This document shows, piece by piece, positions 61,701-64,000 of a stretch of DNA of 64,000 nucleotides. The notes under the pieces are model-generated. The model searched no databases. It worked only from the letters and a program-made list of their open reading frames with translations, and was not told the origin of the DNA. The position numbers were made by a program, and so were the translations under genes. Every line of letters begins with the position of its first letter. The stretch's first letter is position 1. Origin of the DNA: Paragyromitra xinjiangensis (Eukaryota; Ascomycota; Pezizomycetes; Pezizales; Discinaceae); the NCBI GenBank assembly GCA_038503065.1, contig JBCAMK010000004.1, forward strand, positions 385,001-449,000, written 5' to 3'.

Positions 61701-62975
61701 GTAGCCCCGCTCCCTGCTTGATGAGTTGAGCAATTACCGATCCCAAGAAACTGATGGCCGTTTGTTTCGCATATTCCCTGAAATCGCAATAGAAATAGGC
61801 AATGGCACAGTCCTGGACAATATTTCTATTGATCCTAGATAAGATATGATCGATTACTAGTGACCTAAATCAATCAACAATCGATCAGAAACAGTCTTCA
61901 ATTATATTATCCTGAAACCCCAAACACTATCTGATTTACCCTAAAGATAAGGTATACCAAATAGTTCATGGAGAGGTAATTAAGAAATCTTCGGAAGCGG
62001 GTTGAGCAAGGCTGATTGACATATCTTGAAGGTATGGAACAATGCCAGGCGTATCTAGGTCTGTACTTACGATAAAATTGTTTTTCCTGATCCAGCTTTA
62101 AACGAAACACTCGTTAGAGTTTGAACATAACTTTCCAAAGGCCTATAATTTAAAAGAAAACGACATACGAATTCCGTATAACCATAGGAACGACTGATTC
62201 TCATCAGACCAATTCCGGAGGGTGTTCCCTTCTGTCAACCATCTGCCGGTCCCCATCTGCCGAAGTTTCTGGGCAGCTTTGTGGTTCTGCTCCGGATTTG
62301 CCGAAGACAACCAATCCATGGTTTTCCGGAGAGCTTTCCCTGATACAGTCAAAAACAAACCCCAAACCCAAATTTCCGGGGCAAAGATATACTAACTTTC
62401 TGCTGCGAGTTTTTTTTCTTCACTATCCATCTTCTGCGTTATACGAACTTCCTCGAGGTCGGCACATATCTTGCGTGTCAAGATCCTTTTCCCGTTAGAA
62501 AGTATTTGGATATTCAAGGATTAGGAGCAAACACCTACATTCCATCTGCCGAAAGTGCCAAAGAAAAGGTAGCCTTGTACCTTGAGATCTTCTCGATCCA
62601 ACTTTTTGTTTCACCCTCCTTCAAAGGCCATGTGAGCCTTTTTACGAACTTCTTGACCTTGTTATCGGGTTTTTGATAGTTATCCAAGCATCCTAGCATA
62701 TTTTCTAACATCTTCTCACAGTCCTTAATAGGCACCTCAATTGCCTTTGCTATGTCACTAGGATTAGTGTCTGGCGTGGTGCCGTCGGCGGAGGAGTCCA
62801 TCAGAGCTTTGAGGGCATGAAGAATTCCGCTTAAAGTAGAAAGTTCCCCAACAAGATCCCTTATCTCTTGAGGGAAGTCTTTCACAGAGCTCCCATAAGA
62901 ATACCCTGCTGATATCAGTTGGCCAGCCGCGGTGAGCACGCCAATTATGTTGCATGAGAGTGACAGTGGATCCAT
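58737..62975 (-). CDS. NLR-like STAND protein, copy 3: NACHT-ankyrin-SPRY
   Basis: Eight exons join in phase: 62975-62539, 62485-62397, 62339-62169, 62095-62071, 61864-61298, 61214-59259, 59160-58913, 58855-58737; 3612 nt, 1203 residues. Helical N-domain (MDPLSLSCNIIGVLTAAGQL); NACHT P-loop YGIPGSGKTILS and Walker B LVIVVDAIDEC; FLWASTCLTQIG; winged-helix region (DPKDIAEICGGLVIV); ankyrin repeats (WPLNAAINSGHEKVIRLLLE, SPLATCAAAGHIDCFQTLLD, LHFAAANGHIKVLECLLRAG); SPRY with FYFEVEII, LSIGFVDG, LSWGYNSTGEI, TGDIVGCRIDK, SFTFNG, LFPLVSLSAGHHIRANFGDE. Exon lengths 89, 171 and 25 match copy 1 exactly. SPRY usually binds protein ligands, so a peptide or protein target is plausible. Confidence 0.91.
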
Positions 62976-64000
62976 GATGTTCCGCTGAAGACGCTAAGAT
63001 TGAGCACTGGAACCGAATAGGGCGAATTGTTCTACAAGCGGTGCTGTCTGCGAATGTTACCGATTGTTGATCCTGAAATACCGATAATAATCCGTAGAAA
63101 AGGAAAGAGCTGAAAATACAAGTGTATTGCGTGACGATAACAGTAAAAATTAGAACCAAGAAAGCTCTTCCAAACGCAAAAGTGAAATCGACACAACTTT
63201 GACCTGCAAAGCTGCGGGAGGCTGAGATATATCAACCAACTTGTTGCCTGGGCCCATAGCGCACATGATTCCCAGACAGCCAATCAACTAGCCAAAGCCA
63301 GACCGCGCCTCGGCTATGCTAGCGATTGCAAGCGCTCCTACGGTACGCAGCAAGCTGCGTGTATGGGGCTGGACACGAGACTAGCAAGCGCTCCTGCCTT
63401 CCAATTCGTATCAGTTCATGCACCTGTGAAGCAAGGGTGGGCGCCAAAGACATTCCAACAAGTCACGCACGAACGACGGTGTGCAACATAAACCTGCGTG
63501 TGGGGGCGAGTTCTTGCCGTCTCCACAACCCTAACCCAAAAGGCCCTCCGCAAGCTGGAGACCTCCCTAAACATAATTCCAGGGATGTAGGACTAGTTCT
63601 GGACCAAAAGCCTAGGAAGAAAACTAAAACATGATTACGAGAATATCGGTCAAACGGGAGAAATCATTCCACCCATTTTTTACTTCGGCGAACATGCAGA
63701 ATAACACACAATCCAAATTGACACACCGTGAAAAAGGATCCCCTTTTTTCGATCCTGTTCTCGGTCTACTAGTATTTATATTGCAAGCAACAGTACAAGA
63801 GGTGAACGACAGGTGTTTTTTTATGTCCTGGCTGTTTACATTGGCTGCATGCTCAGGAGAATCTGGAAGTGAAACTCCGAGATATTACTCTGCCTTCCTT
63901 TTTCCCAGCTCGCTTCCCGACAGTACGAGGTCGACCATGGGGTCTTTGAAGTTGCAATTGAGGGGGGCAGGCATTCTTGAGCAAACGCGAAATTTGCTAT
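62976..64000. other. Upstream region of NLR copy 3 and right window edge
   Basis: No gene recognised up to the edge. A 102-codon plus-strand frame at 63326-63634 has no domain signal. Confidence 0.5.

Noticed and set aside
63326..63634. 102-codon frame near the right edge
   Set aside because: No domain, low-quality composition and no upstream signals.
1..64000. CRISPR array, bacterial operon features
   Set aside because: The sequence is eukaryotic nuclear DNA with spliced genes; the tandem repeats have no spacer structure.

Overview
The window reads as nuclear DNA of a filamentous ascomycete (Pezizomycotina). Genes carry several short GT-AG introns of about 50-120 nt, intergenic DNA is AT-rich, and the gene families are typical of this group: QDE-2-type Argonaute, CFEM/GPI surface protein, NACHT-ankyrin STAND proteins, choline-type and methionine-type permeases. 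The class is not resolvable from the sequence alone. All exon models were built by hand from splice sites and checked for phase; those marked good add up to an exact multiple of three.

Layout. 1-20.6 kb is transposon-rich. It holds the tail of a MULE-type transposase, AT-rich DNA with minisatellites, and a nest of terminal-inverted-repeat (TIR) elements at 3374-9338: one element is interrupted by an inverted second copy of itself and by a different, smaller element with the same termini. A further copy, nearly identical to the inner one where compared, lies at 18009-20586. A complete eight-exon Argonaute gene (12540-16430, minus strand) sits between the two young copies. 20.6-24.6 kb holds a multi-pass membrane protein, a doubtful ORF cluster and a GPI-anchored CFEM-like protein. 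24.6-29.3 kb is non-coding apart from two foldback elements. 29.3-41.4 kb carries a choline-type permease, a small N-terminal STAND-like domain gene, a methionine-type permease and a mitochondrially targeted aldo/keto reductase. 41.4-45.5 kb is non-coding with possible structured hairpins and a pogo-like miniature element. 45.8-63 kb holds TDP1 (with an internal in-frame stop), then three tandem paralogous NLR-like genes on the minus strand, with an acyl-CoA-binding protein gene between the second and third.

Biological reading. The three NLR-like genes share exon structure down to a 25-nt microexon that encodes the ATP-binding P-loop. Two of them end in ankyrin repeats followed by a SPRY domain; the third has lost both. 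This is the best candidate for a little-described system here, probably a non-self recognition or heterokaryon-incompatibility type cluster. The nested TIR family, with a 12-bp minisatellite core, 2-bp target duplications of varying sequence and near-identical copies free of obvious C-to-T decay, is the second. Argonaute is the expected RNA-silencing counterpart to such active repeats, though nothing in the sequence proves a functional link.
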